From the NCBI GenBank assembly GCA_021808525.1, contig JAKBBK010000013.1:1-52016 (forward strand): a DNA stretch of 52,016 nt. Direction: 5' to 3'. Of the stretch, positions 34,984-45,781 are shown piece after piece. A program made the position numbers and the translations under genes. Position 1 is the stretch's first letter, and each line of letters begins with the position of its first letter. The notes under the pieces are model-generated. The model ran no database searches, had not been told where the DNA came from, and saw nothing but the letters and a program-made list of their open reading frames with translations. The stretch comes from Pseudomonadota bacterium (lineage in GTDB: Bacteria; Pseudomonadota; Gammaproteobacteria; Burkholderiales; Burkholderiaceae_C).

Positions 34984-35964
34984 CTAGGCCGGGCGCGTGG
35001 CGGCCGCCTCCACGGCGTCGACGAATCGCGCCGCCACGTCGAAGCCGGTCTGCTCGCGGATCTCGACAAAACAGGTCGGGCTGGTGACGTTGATCTCGGT
35101 CAGGCGCGTGCCGATGATGTCCAGGCCCACCAGCAACAGCCCGCGCGCGGCCAGCGTGGGACCCAGCGCCCGCGCGATGGTCAGATCGGCCTCCTGCAGG
35201 GGCTGCGCGCGGCCCAGGCCGCCGGCGGCCAGATTGCCCCGTGTCTCTCCGCCCTGCGGAATGCGCGCCAGCGCGAAGGGCACGGGCTCGCCGGCGATCA
35301 GCAGCACGCGCTTGTCGCCCTGGGCGATCTGGGGCAGGTAGGTCTGCGCCATGATGGTGCGCCGCCCGGTGTCGGTCAGGGTCTCGAGCACCACGCCCAG
35401 GTTGGCGTCGGGCGAGCCGTCGGCGCCGTTGCGCAGCCGGAACACGCCGGAGCCGCCCATGCCGTCCAGGGGCTTGACGATGACGTCGCCATGCTCGCGC
35501 GCGAAGGCGCGCAGCACGGCGGGGTCGCGGCTGACCAGGGTGTCCGGGATGTAGGCCGGCCACTCCAGGATGGCCAGCTTCTCCGGATGGTCGCGCAAGG
35601 CGCGCGGCCGATTGAACACGCGCGCGCCTTCGCGCTCGGCCTGCTCCAGCAGGTGCGTGGCGTAAAAGAACTCGCTGTCGAAGGGAGGATCCTTGCGCAT
35701 GATCACCGCATCGAAATCGCGCAGGGCCAGGCCCAGCACCTCGATCTCGGTGAACCACGGCCTCGCGCCGTCGAGCAGCTGGATGTGGCGGCAGGGCGCG
35801 CGCACCGCCTGCGCGCCGCGGGAGTCGCGGCTCCAGCGCAGCTGGCGCGGCTCGCAGGCCCAGACCGAGTGGCCGCGGCGCGCCGATTCGCGCATCATGG
35901 CCAGGGTCGAGTCCTTCTTCGGATTGAAGGCTTCCAGCGGATCGGCGACGAACAGCAGTTTCAT
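34984..35964 (-). CDS. gshB: Glutathione synthetase
   Basis: ATP-grasp ligase that joins gamma-glutamylcysteine and glycine. Start ATG 35964 (MKLLFVADPLEAFNPKKDSTLAMM) gives 326 aa, close to the family's 316. The N-terminal domain, the glycine-rich KPLDGMGGSGVFRL loop, and the ATP/metal block VGLDIIGTRLTEINVTSPT are intact. It lies 32 bases after gshA and is surely co-transcribed with it. The frame continues open far upstream through gshA, which is a GC-content effect and not a fusion. Confidence 0.95.
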   Translation of the reverse strand: MKLLFVADPLEAFNPKKDSTLAMMRESARRGHSVWACEPRQLRWSRDSRGAQAVRAPCRHIQLLDGARPWFTEIEVLGLALRDFDAVIMRKDPPFDSEFFYATHLLEQAEREGARVFNRPRALRDHPEKLAILEWPAYIPDTLVSRDPAVLRAFAREHGDVIVKPLDGMGGSGVFRLRNGADGSPDANLGVVLETLTDTGRRTIMAQTYLPQIAQGDKRVLLIAGEPVPFALARIPQGGETRGNLAAGGLGRAQPLQEADLTIARALGPTLAARGLLLVGLDIIGTRLTEINVTSPTCFVEIREQTGFDVAARFVDAVEAAATRPA

Positions 35965-35996
35965 GGCGGCGGGGCCTGCGGCTGCGGAGGCGGGGT

Positions 35997-37289
35997 TCAC
36001 GCGGTTTCGGCCTCGGGATCGGTGCGCTCGAGCTCGTAGCTTGCGGCCACCAGCGCGAGGCGCGCGATCACGCCGTACATGTGGAAACGATTCGGCCCGC
36101 TGGTGCCGGGCTTGGCTTCCGGATTGGTGACGTTGAACTGCTCGTCGAAGGCCAGGGGCACGAAATGCATGCCCGGGGAGTTCAGGTTCTCGCTGGGGCC
36201 GCGGTCGGCGTGCACGCGGTAGAAACCGCCCACCACGTAGCGGTCCATCATGTACACCACCGGCTCGCACACCGCTTCCTGCAGGCGCTCGATGCTGGGA
36301 ATGCCTTCCTGGATGATGACGTCGCGCACCTGCATGCCTTCCTTGACCACGCTCATCTTGTTGCGGGTCTTGCGGTTGAGGTCGCGCACCTCGCTGGCGT
36401 CGTGCACCATCATCACGCCCATGCCGTAGGTGCCGGCGTCGGCCTTCACCGCCACGAAGGGCTTCTCGTGGATGCCGTATTCCTTGTACTTGCGGCGCAC
36501 CTTGGTGAGCACCCCGTCGACCGCCTCGGCCAGCTCGTCCTCGCCCTGGCGCTCCTGGAAGTCGATGCCTCCGCATTGCGCGAAATAGGGGTTGAGCATC
36601 CACGGGTCCACGCCGATGAGCTTGGCGAAACGCTTGACCACCGCGTCGTAACTGCGGAAGTGGGTGCTCTTGCGCCGCGTGGTCCAGCCAGCGTGCAAGG
36701 GCGGCAGCAGGTACTGCTCGAACAGGTTCTGCAGGTCGGCCGGCACCCCGGAGGACAGGTCGTTGTTGAGCAGGATGGTGCAGGGGTCGAAATCCTTCGT
36801 GCCCAGGCGCCGCTTGCCGCGCACCAGCGGCTCCAGCAGCAGGCTGGCGCCGGTGGGCAGGGTCACGGTCTTGGGCTCGGTGATGGTCTCGTCGACCGTG
36901 CCCACGTGCACGTTCAGGCCCGCCTGGTGGAAGATCTGGGTCAGGCGCGCGAGGTTTTCCAGGTAGAAGGTGTTGCGCGTGTGCTTCTCGGGGATCAGCA
37001 GCAGGCCCTTGGCCTCGGGGCAGATCTTCTCGATCGCGGCCATCGCCGCCTGCACCGCCAGGGGCAGCATTTCCTCGGACAGGTTGTTCCAGCCCCCGGG
37101 GAACAGATTGGTGTCCACCGGCGCGAGCTTGAAGCCGCCGTTGCGCAGGTCCACCGACGCGTAGAAGGGCGGTTGGTGTTCCATCCACTCGAGACGGAAC
37201 CAGCGCTCGATCGAGGGCTGGGCTTCGAGAATGCGCTGCTCGAGTTCGAGAACCGGGCCGCCTTCGGCGGAGACGAGGTGAGGGATCAT
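35997..37289 (-). CDS. gshA: Glutamate-cysteine ligase, ferrooxidans type
   Basis: Makes gamma-glutamylcysteine, the first step of glutathione synthesis. The 430-aa product from ATG 37289 (MIPHLVSAEGGPVLELEQRI) belongs to the compact GshA group first named from Acidithiobacillus ferrooxidans and common in betaproteobacteria, different from the E. coli enzyme. Recognisable blocks are SVDLRNGGFKLAPVDTNLFP, LLLEPLVRGKRRLG, FVAVKADAGTYGMGVMMV and MDRYVVGGFYRVHADRG. It is upstream of gshB with a 32-base gap. Confidence 0.92.
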   Translation of the reverse strand: MIPHLVSAEGGPVLELEQRILEAQPSIERWFRLEWMEHQPPFYASVDLRNGGFKLAPVDTNLFPGGWNNLSEEMLPLAVQAAMAAIEKICPEAKGLLLIPEKHTRNTFYLENLARLTQIFHQAGLNVHVGTVDETITEPKTVTLPTGASLLLEPLVRGKRRLGTKDFDPCTILLNNDLSSGVPADLQNLFEQYLLPPLHAGWTTRRKSTHFRSYDAVVKRFAKLIGVDPWMLNPYFAQCGGIDFQERQGEDELAEAVDGVLTKVRRKYKEYGIHEKPFVAVKADAGTYGMGVMMVHDASEVRDLNRKTRNKMSVVKEGMQVRDVIIQEGIPSIERLQEAVCEPVVYMMDRYVVGGFYRVHADRGPSENLNSPGMHFVPLAFDEQFNVTNPEAKPGTSGPNRFHMYGVIARLALVAASYELERTDPEAETA

Positions 37290-37459
37290 GCGCAAGACAC
37301 CTTGGAAGCGGAGGCGGCCGGACAGGCCACGGATTTCGATTGTTGCAGAGCCGGGGCAAACGCGTGTGGCGTTGGTTCGGCCCGCTTCGATTGTTCCGCA
37401 TCCATGTGGGGGCGCCCCCACCCCCTGTCAAGGGGCCTTGCGCAGGGACAAGCCAGGCG

Positions 37460-37488
37460 AAAAAAAGCGCCCGGACCGAGCCGGGCGC
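37460..37488 (-). terminator. Intrinsic terminator of the porin-glnK-amt operon
   Basis: On the minus strand GCGCCCGG and CCGGGCGC pair in an 8-bp stem (37481-37488 and 37467-37474) around a 6-base loop, followed at once by seven T (37466-37460). This is a standard rho-independent terminator about 70 bases beyond the amt stop. Confidence 0.85.
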
Positions 37489-37519
37489 CAAAGTCTTGCT
37501 CTGGAGAGAGGCCAAACGG

Positions 37520-37539
37520 CCCGGACCCGCGGGTCCGGG
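37520..37539 (-). other. Second hairpin just after amt
   Basis: CCCGGACCC-gc-GGGTCCGGG is a perfect 9-bp palindrome 19 bases after the amt stop and upstream of the intrinsic terminator. Without a T-tract it is probably a stabilising or pausing element. Confidence 0.4.
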
Positions 37540-37558
37540 GTCATGCGGGGGAGAGTGC

Positions 37559-38968
37559 TCAGAGCACCTGTTCGCCGTGCAGGCTGATGTCCAGGCCTTC
37601 GCGCTCCTGCTCCTCGGTGACGCGCAAACCCAACAGCATGTCGACGACCTTGAGGATCACGAAGGTCACGATGGCGTCGTAGATGATGGTCACGGCCACG
37701 CCCTTGGCCTGGATCAGCAATTGCGCGCCATTGCCCTCGAGCACGCCGGCGGTGCCGCCGATGGCCTTGACCGCGAACACGCCGGTCAGCAAGGCCCCCA
37801 GGATGCCGCCGATGGCGTGCACGCCGAAGGCGTCGAGCGAGTCGTCGTAGCCGATCATCTCCTTCATGTACACGGCGGTCCAGAAGCACACCGCGCCAGC
37901 GGCCAGGCCGATGATCAGCGCGCCGCTGGGGCCCACGAAGCCCGAGGCCGGGGTGATGGCCACCAGGCCGGCCACGGCGCCCGAGCAGATGCCCAGGATG
38001 GTCGGCTTGCCCCGGGCCATCCACTCCACGAACATCCAGCTCAGGGCGGCCATCGCGGTGGCGATCTGGGTGGCGGCCATGGCCATGCCGGCGCGGTCGC
38101 TGGCGGCCACCGCGGAGCCTGCGTTGAAGCCGAACCAACCCACCCACAGCAGCGAGGCGCCGATCATGGTCAGCACCAGGTTGTGCGGGGGCATCGGCTC
38201 GCGGCCGTAGCCGACGCGCTTGCCCAGCACCAGGGCGGCCACCAGACCGGCCACGCCGGCGTTGATGTGCACGACGGTGCCGCCGGCGTAGTCGAGCACG
38301 CCGTCACCACCCAGCCAGCCGCCGGGACCCCAGACCATGTGGGCGATGGGCGCGTACACGGCGAGCAGCCACAGCCCCATGAACCACAGCAGCGCGGAGA
38401 ACTTCATGCGATCCGCGAAGGAGCCGACGATCAGCGCCGGGGTGATGATCGCGAAGGTCATCTGGAAGGTCATGTAGGTGGTCTCGGGGATGGTGGGCGC
38501 CAGCGCGTTCGCGGCGTCCAGCCCCATGCCCGTGAGGAACAACCTGCTCAATCCTCCGATGAACCCGTTGCCGTTGGTGAAGGCCAGGCTGTAGCCGATG
38601 ACCATCCACAGCACGGTCACCAGGCAGGTGATGGCGAAGCTCTGCATCAGCGTGGCCAGCACGTTCTTCTTGCGCACCATGCCGCCGTAGAACAGCGCCA
38701 GGCCGGGGATGGTCATCATCAGCACCAGCGCGGTGGAGGTGAGCATCCACGCGTTGTCGCCCGAGTTGATGAAGGCCGCCGGGTTCTTGGCCGCCGAGGC
38801 GGCGGCCGCGGGCGCGGCGGGGGCTGCGGGTGCGGCCGCGGCGGGTGCCGTGGCGGCCGCGGCTGCGGGTGCCGCCGAAGCCGGGGCGCTGGCGGTCTGG
38901 GCCAGCGCCGAGATCGGCGAGCCCAGCATGGCCAGGCTCAGGGCGATGCTTGCGAAATACTTTTTCAT
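37559..38968 (-). CDS. amt: Ammonium transporter with Ala/Pro-rich N-terminal extension
   Basis: Inner-membrane ammonium channel, a trimer gated by P-II. The 469-aa product has a signal peptide (MKKYFASIALSLAMLGSPISALA, cleavage near residue 23), then about 40 residues of Ala/Pro/Ser, then the Amt domain from about residue 68 (NSGDNAWMLTSTALVLMM). The twin pore histidines are visible in VVHINAGVAGLVAALVLG and FGVHAIGGILGALLTG. It is the last gene of the operon, 29 bases after glnK, and is closed by a strong terminator. Confidence 0.95.
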   Translation of the reverse strand: MKKYFASIALSLAMLGSPISALAQTASAPASAAPAAAAATAPAAAAPAAPAAPAAAASAAKNPAAFINSGDNAWMLTSTALVLMMTIPGLALFYGGMVRKKNVLATLMQSFAITCLVTVLWMVIGYSLAFTNGNGFIGGLSRLFLTGMGLDAANALAPTIPETTYMTFQMTFAIITPALIVGSFADRMKFSALLWFMGLWLLAVYAPIAHMVWGPGGWLGGDGVLDYAGGTVVHINAGVAGLVAALVLGKRVGYGREPMPPHNLVLTMIGASLLWVGWFGFNAGSAVAASDRAGMAMAATQIATAMAALSWMFVEWMARGKPTILGICSGAVAGLVAITPASGFVGPSGALIIGLAAGAVCFWTAVYMKEMIGYDDSLDAFGVHAIGGILGALLTGVFAVKAIGGTAGVLEGNGAQLLIQAKGVAVTIIYDAIVTFVILKVVDMLLGLRVTEEQEREGLDISLHGEQVL

Positions 38969-38997
38969 GTCCTTGACCTTTCGGATGTGCTGGGCCG

Positions 38998-40468
<1,471 letters not shown>

Positions 40469-40544
40469 CAGGAACTCTCCTCAGGGCGAAGCGGTTGGCA
40501 GGATCTCGGAATCAGCCGGGGAAACCCCGGTGTCAACATGGCTC

Positions 40545-40561
40545 TGCAGCTTTCGTGCCAG
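40545..40561 (-). promoter_or_regulatory. Sigma-54 promoter of porin-glnK-amt
   Basis: The minus strand reads CTGGCACGAAAGCTGCA. Against the sigma-54 consensus YTGGCACGRNNNTTGCW it has a single mismatch (C for the first T of TTGC), with the invariant GG and GC doublets at exact spacing. Transcription should start near 40534, leaving a leader of about 66 bases before the porin start. RpoN control of glnK-amt operons is well established in proteobacteria. Confidence 0.78.
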
Positions 40562-40654
40562 GCTCGCGGCGGGAAAACCCCGGGAGTTGCAGGCGGTAAC
40601 GGGACTTGCGGACCGCTTCGGGCACATCGGCGGTGCGCCGCGCACCGCGGGGCC

Positions 40655-40669
40655 GCACCACGAAGGTGC
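40655..40669. promoter_or_regulatory. Candidate NtrC enhancer site
   Basis: GCACCA-CGA-AGGTGC fits the NtrC consensus GCACCA-N3-TGGTGC with one mismatch. It is centred about 128 bases upstream of the predicted sigma-54 start, a normal enhancer distance. A neighbouring dyad GGTGCG-ccg-CGCACC at 40632-40646 has the opposite half-site order and may be a second weaker site or chance. Confidence 0.55.
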
Positions 40670-40868
40670 GCCGCCCCTGGCCGGTGCGTGCGCGCGGAGC
40701 TGCAAGGGCAGGCGCAGACGCCGGCGGGAACGCAGGGGGAGGCGCCCGACCGTCCCGCCGGTGCAGTCATTGCGCGGGTCGGCATCGGCGCGGCGCGCGG
40801 CGCGCGACAATAGGCGCCTGTGCATGACAAAGGCGCCGGACTTCTCCGGCGCACTGGACGGGACTTTC

Positions 40869-41192
40869 ATGATGGACACCTCGCCTCCCCCCGAACACTC
40901 CTCCCCCACGCCCCCGTCGCCCCGCGCCTTCCTGCGCCGCGCCGCCGAGGCCCTGGAGAACTCCCCCCTGAAGGACGTGCAGCGCAACGTGCGCGCGCTG
41001 GCCCATTCGGCCGCCGGGCGCCTGGATCTGGTCACGCGCGAGGAGTTCGACGCGCTGCAGGCCATGCTCAACGCCTCGGCGCAGCGCGTGGCCCAGCTCG
41101 AGGCCCAGGTCGCCGCGCTGGAATCCCACCTGGCCGCGGCGGCGCAGCGCGCGGCGGAGCAGGAGGCCCGGGCCCCGGAGGCCAAGGGCTGA
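40869..41192 (+). CDS. ubiK: Ubiquinone biosynthesis accessory factor UbiK
   Basis: Small helical protein (107 aa, YqiC/BMFP family) that helps aerobic ubiquinone synthesis together with UbiJ. The family core is ALENSPLKDVQRNVRALAHSAAGRLDLVTREEFD (in short motifs, residues about 22-60). It is followed by a coiled coil QRVAQLEAQVAALESHLAAAA typical of the trimeric C-terminus. The N-terminus is Pro/Ser-rich and atypical. ATG 40869 or 40872 start; ATG 40824 is possible. Confidence 0.85.
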   Translation: MMDTSPPPEHSSPTPPSPRAFLRRAAEALENSPLKDVQRNVRALAHSAAGRLDLVTREEFDALQAMLNASAQRVAQLEAQVAALESHLAAAAQRAAEQEARAPEAKG

Positions 41193-41232
41193 GGAGCCGG
41201 GCTCCCCTGGGCGGCCGCGGCTGGGTGCGCGC

Positions 41233-42843
41233 ATGCCCCTGGCCGTGGTCGCCAGCCGGGCCCTGCTGGGCCTGGAAGCACCCCCCGTGCAGGTGGAGGT
41301 GCACTTGTCGGGCGGCTTGCCGGCCTTCGGCATCGTCGGCCTGCCCGAGGCCGAAGTGCGCGAGGCCCGGGAGAGGGTGCGCAGCGCGCTGCTGAACAGC
41401 TCCCTGCCCTTTCCCGCGGCGCGGCGCATCGTCGTGAACCTCGCGCCGGCGGACCTGCCGAAGGAATCCGGACGCTTCGACCTGCCCATCGCGCTGGGCC
41501 TGCTGGCCGCGCAGGGCGCCATCGATCCAGCCCGGCTTGCCGGGCACGAATTCGCCGGAGAACTGTCCCTTTCCGGCGAGTTGCGCCCCGTGCGCGGCGC
41601 TCTGGCCATGCTGTATGCCGCGCAGGCCGGGGGGGCGGAGCAGAGCCCAGGGCAGGCACCTTGGGCGCCAGCCTCCGAAGCCCCGCCGCCGCGGGTACCG
41701 GGCCTGGGCTCGGGCGGGCGGCGATTCGTGCTTCCCCATGCCAGCGCCCTCGAGGCCGCCGTGGCCGGCGCCGGGCCCGCCGGGCAATTGCTCGGTGCAC
41801 GCCACCTGAACGACGTGGTGGCCTATCTGTGTGGCACCGCGGATGCCGACTCGCTGCGCGTGCCGGCGCCGGCCACGCCGCGGCGCCCCCGAGGCTCCGC
41901 GCCCGAGCTGGCCGACGTGCGCGGCCAGGCGCCGGCGCGGCGGGCACTGGAAGTCGCCGCGGCGGGGGCCCATCACCTGCTGCTGGTGGGCCCGCCGGGC
42001 AGCGGCAAGACCATGCTGGCGCAGCGCCTGTGGGGCCTGCTGCCGGCGCTGGACCCCGAACAGGCGCTGCAAAGCGCCGCTCTGCTCAGCCTGGACGGCG
42101 GCTTCGAGCCCGAGGCCTGGGCCCGCCGCAGCCTGCGCAGCCCCCACCACGGCAGCTCGGCGGCGTCGCTGCTGGGCAGCCTGGCCGCCGGCCGGCTGCG
42201 CCCGGGCGAGGTCTCGCTGGCCCACCACGGCCTGCTGTTCCTGGACGAGCTGCCCGAGTTCGACCGCCGCGCGCTGGAAGGCTTGCGCGAGCCCCTGGAA
42301 TCGGGCTGCGTGCACCTGGCCCGCGCGGCACGACGCCTGCGCCTGCCGGCCAGGTTCCAGCTGGTGGCTGCGATGAATCCCTGCCCCTGCGGGCACCTGG
42401 GCGACACGACCCGCGAGTGCCGCTGCACCCCCGAACAGGTGCAGCGCTACCGTGCGCGCCTGTCCGGCCCGCTGCTCGACCGCATCGACCTGCGCGTGGA
42501 ACTCAGCGCGCTGGCACCCGCCGAGCTGTTCGAGCTTCCCCCCGGCGAGCCCAGCGCCCTGGTTGCCGAGCGCGTGCTCCGGGCCACCGCATGCCAGCGC
42601 GAGCGCCAGGGGCTGCCCAATGCCCGGCTCGAAGCCTCCGCGCTGGAGCAGCACTGCGCGCTGCCGGGCGCCGAGCGGCGCTGGCTGGCCGAAGCCCTCG
42701 CCCGCCTGGGAGCCTCGGCCCGCTCCGCGCACCGGGTGCTGCGCGTGGCGCGAACCATCGCTGACCTGGCGGGCTCACCGCGCATCGCGCGCACCCATCT
42801 GGCCGAGGCGCTGCAGCTGCGCAGGGCACTGGGTGGCGCGTAG
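41233..42843 (+). CDS. comM: YifB/ComM-family AAA+ ATPase
   Basis: ComM is a hexameric helicase that drives branch migration during natural transformation. The 536-aa product has the N-terminal Lon-protease-like domain (VEVHLSGGLPAFGIVGLPEAEVREARERV), Walker A VGPPGSGKT (residues 252-260), Walker B LLFLDELPEF, the Cys-rich MNPCPCGHLGDTTRECRC, and the sensor/arginine region LSGPLLDRIDLRVE. Residues about 132-162 are an unusual Pro/Ala/Gly-rich insertion between the two domains. It lies 40 bases after ubiK. Confidence 0.92.
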   Translation: MPLAVVASRALLGLEAPPVQVEVHLSGGLPAFGIVGLPEAEVREARERVRSALLNSSLPFPAARRIVVNLAPADLPKESGRFDLPIALGLLAAQGAIDPARLAGHEFAGELSLSGELRPVRGALAMLYAAQAGGAEQSPGQAPWAPASEAPPPRVPGLGSGGRRFVLPHASALEAAVAGAGPAGQLLGARHLNDVVAYLCGTADADSLRVPAPATPRRPRGSAPELADVRGQAPARRALEVAAAGAHHLLLVGPPGSGKTMLAQRLWGLLPALDPEQALQSAALLSLDGGFEPEAWARRSLRSPHHGSSAASLLGSLAAGRLRPGEVSLAHHGLLFLDELPEFDRRALEGLREPLESGCVHLARAARRLRLPARFQLVAAMNPCPCGHLGDTTRECRCTPEQVQRYRARLSGPLLDRIDLRVELSALAPAELFELPPGEPSALVAERVLRATACQRERQGLPNARLEASALEQHCALPGAERRWLAEALARLGASARSAHRVLRVARTIADLAGSPRIARTHLAEALQLRRALGGA

Positions 42844-42925
42844 CCATCGGGGGCATTCGGGTTGCTCGGTTCATGCGCAGGCGCCGCGGAGCACCGATTC
42901 GATGGCGACTGCAAGAAGGCCGGGC

Positions 42926-43222
42926 TCACCGGCGAGGCTTGCGGCCGGCCTCGCGCTGCGCGCGGATGGCAAGCACGAAGGCCACATCGATTTCCGGCAC
43001 GAAGCAATAGAGCGCGACATACCCGCGCGAACCATGACCGATCACGAGCTCGCGCATTCCGGCCTGGCCCTTGCGGCCGATCTCGGGGCTGTGTCGCAGG
43101 ATCTGGATGGATTCCAGAATGTCGGCGATGCGGCCTGGAACACCTCCGTCGAACTGCGCGACGTGGTCGAGAATGCGGTCGAAATCCTGCAGAACTTCGG
43201 GAGCCAGCTCGATGCGAGCCAT
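42926..43222 (-). CDS. ParE/RelE-family toxin
   Basis: The 98-aa basic protein begins MARIELAPEVLQDFDRILDHVAQFD and contains SPEIGRKGQAGMRELVIGHGSRGYVALYCF and VFVLAIRAQREAGRK, the strand-helix layout and Arg/Tyr positions of ParE/RelE-type toxins. Members poison gyrase or cleave mRNA; which applies here is not decidable. It is 8 bases after the antitoxin gene and looks complete. Confidence 0.82.
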   Translation of the reverse strand: MARIELAPEVLQDFDRILDHVAQFDGGVPGRIADILESIQILRHSPEIGRKGQAGMRELVIGHGSRGYVALYCFVPEIDVAFVLAIRAQREAGRKPRR

Positions 43223-43230
43223 CGCCGTGG

Positions 43231-43458
43231 TCAGCGCTTGAGTTGGCGCGCCGTGGGCTTGCGAGGACGTTCACCGCGGGCGCGTGCCGCGACATAGGCG
43301 CTGGCCTCATCCCAAGCGACAGACCTTCCGCTCGCGAGCAAGGTCGCCCAGCGTTGCTCCGCAACCCTGTGAAATGCCTCATCGAGTTCGGATTGCTCGA
43401 TGGTCCTTTCGATGGCGTCCAGGATGAACGCATGCGCCGACGTCCCGGCATGCGACAT
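43231..43458 (-). CDS. Antitoxin of the ParE-like pair, probably N-terminally truncated
   Basis: The 75-aa product MSHAGTSAHAFILDAIERTIEQSELDEAF... (short motif shown in part) starts in the middle of what is normally the ribbon-helix-helix fold: the usual first strand and helix (about 20 residues, IRLPxEL-type) are missing. The frame is closed by TAG only six codons upstream. The rest, including AEQRWATLLASGRSVAWDE and the C-terminal basic tail, matches the toxin-wrapping part of such antitoxins. It may still neutralise the toxin but is unlikely to bind its own promoter normally. Confidence 0.7.
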   Translation of the reverse strand: MSHAGTSAHAFILDAIERTIEQSELDEAFHRVAEQRWATLLASGRSVAWDEASAYVAARARGERPRKPTARQLKR

Positions 43459-43479
43459 GTGCCGGAAGTGCGACTACGA

Positions 43480-43506
43480 GCCGCAGCCCTGCGCGAGGGC
43501 TGCGGC
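43480..43506 (-). terminator. Perfect hairpin between metY and the toxin-antitoxin pair
   Basis: GCCGCAGCCCT-gcgcg-AGGGCTGCGGC is an 11-bp perfect stem with a five-base loop, 10 bases beyond the metY stop. No T-tract follows. It is probably the metY terminator or a 3'-end stabiliser, and it sits exactly where the missing 5' end of the antitoxin gene would be. Confidence 0.5.
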
Positions 43507-43516
43507 GGGGGTGGGC

Positions 43517-44777
<1,261 letters not shown>

Positions 44778-44788
<11 letters not shown>

Positions 44789-45638
44789 CGGGTTCTCCTG
44801 ACAGAGGGCTGGGGGATGGAACGAAATCGGCCTCGGCGTCACGCGCCGGGGTGCTGCGGCGCGCCGCGCCGAAATACGCCGACGGCGTCGTGCCGAGGGC
44901 CAGGCGGAAGGCCTTGATGAAGGCGCTGACGCTGTCGTAGCCCAGCGAAAGCGCGACGTGCTTGACCGCCTGCCCGGTGGCCAGCCATTCCAGCGCCTGG
45001 GTCAGGCGCGCCCATTGGCGCCATTGCCCGAAGCTCATGCCGGTTTCCTCGACGAACTTGCGGCTGAGGGTGCGGGCGCTGATGTCGGCGAAGCGGGCCC
45101 ACTGCTCCAGGCGCCGCCCGCTGGCCGGGTTGGCCAGCAGCGCGCGCGCCACCGACAACAGGCGTTCGTCCTTGGGCCAGGGAAGCTGCAGGGCCTGCGG
45201 CCCCGCCTGGTCGAGTTCGTCGAGCAGCACCTGCAGCATGCGCCGCTGCTGCGGGCCCAGCGGGGCCGCGGGGTCCCAGTCCAGCATGCGCTGCATCAGC
45301 AGCGCGGCCAGCGCGCTGGCCTCGAACTGCGCCGGATGGGGCGGCAGGGCCGCGCAATGGCGCTCGGCCAGGAACACCCCCACCCCGGCGGTGGGCCCGA
45401 AGGACTGCACCGAGTGCGCCTCGCCCGGCGGCATCCAGCCGATGCTGCGGGGCCCGGCGATCACCCGCCCGCGCTCGGTCTGCACCGCCACCAGGCCCTC
45501 GGTGAGCAGGAACAGCACCCCGCGGGGCATGCTCGCGTGGCTGTTGTCCAGCGGCGCGTCGTTGCGCACCCGGATGGCGATGAGTTCCGGGCCCGCCGGG
45601 TCGTGCACGAGTCGGTGGAGCGCGTCGGGGATACCCAT
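44778..45638 (-). CDS. AraC-family transcriptional regulator
   Basis: The 286-aa protein has an N-terminal cupin-like sensing part (SIGWMPPGEAHSVQSFG near residue 70) and a C-terminal double helix-turn-helix (RRLEQWARFADISARTLSRKFVEETGMSFGQW and KHVALSLGYDSVSAFIKAFRLALGTTPSAYF, in pieces). ATG 45638 is taken as start; an upstream TTG at 45659 is possible. It is divergent from the RND efflux operon and overlaps metY by 11 bases, so either could be its target. The inducer is unknown. Confidence 0.85.
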
Positions 45639-45781
45639 GGAAGTGCAGCCCGATGACAATCCGGGCAGAGATTGGCCGAAATGCGATATTAATTGGCTGG
45701 ATCAAGCAACTTTGCCATGGGGCGAAACCCTACCATGCGCAAGGATTGTCTTTCCGATTCCGGTTTCCAGGATTCCCGCTC
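45639..45781. promoter_or_regulatory. Divergent AraC-regulator / RND-pump promoter region
   Basis: These 143 bases contain a small AT-rich patch, GATATTAATTGG (45687-45698), in a GC-rich setting, a likely place for the overlapping promoters. No complete -35/-10 pair and no clear AraC direct repeat was found. Confidence 0.35.

Larger units (their letters stand above)
40469..40868. other. 400-bp intergenic region with nitrogen-control elements
   Basis: No gene. The porin-side third carries a near-consensus sigma-54 promoter (minus strand) and the middle an NtrC-like dyad. A small hairpin CCGGGG-aaa-CCCCGG (40516-40530) lies near the expected transcription start. Nothing definite was found for ubiK on the plus strand, though ACAATA (40807-40812) resembles a -10 element. 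An in-frame ATG at 40824 would lengthen UbiK by 15 residues. Confidence 0.6.

Noticed and set aside
34984-37515. Apparent fusion of glutathione synthetase with a 500-residue N-terminal region
   Set aside because: The upstream half is simply another frame of gshA read without stops; the true gshB start at 35964 gives a normal enzyme.
40508-40536. TTGACA on the minus strand as a sigma-70 promoter for the porin operon
   Set aside because: The partner -10 would be GATTCC or TGATTC, which is weak; the sigma-54 site next to it fits much better.
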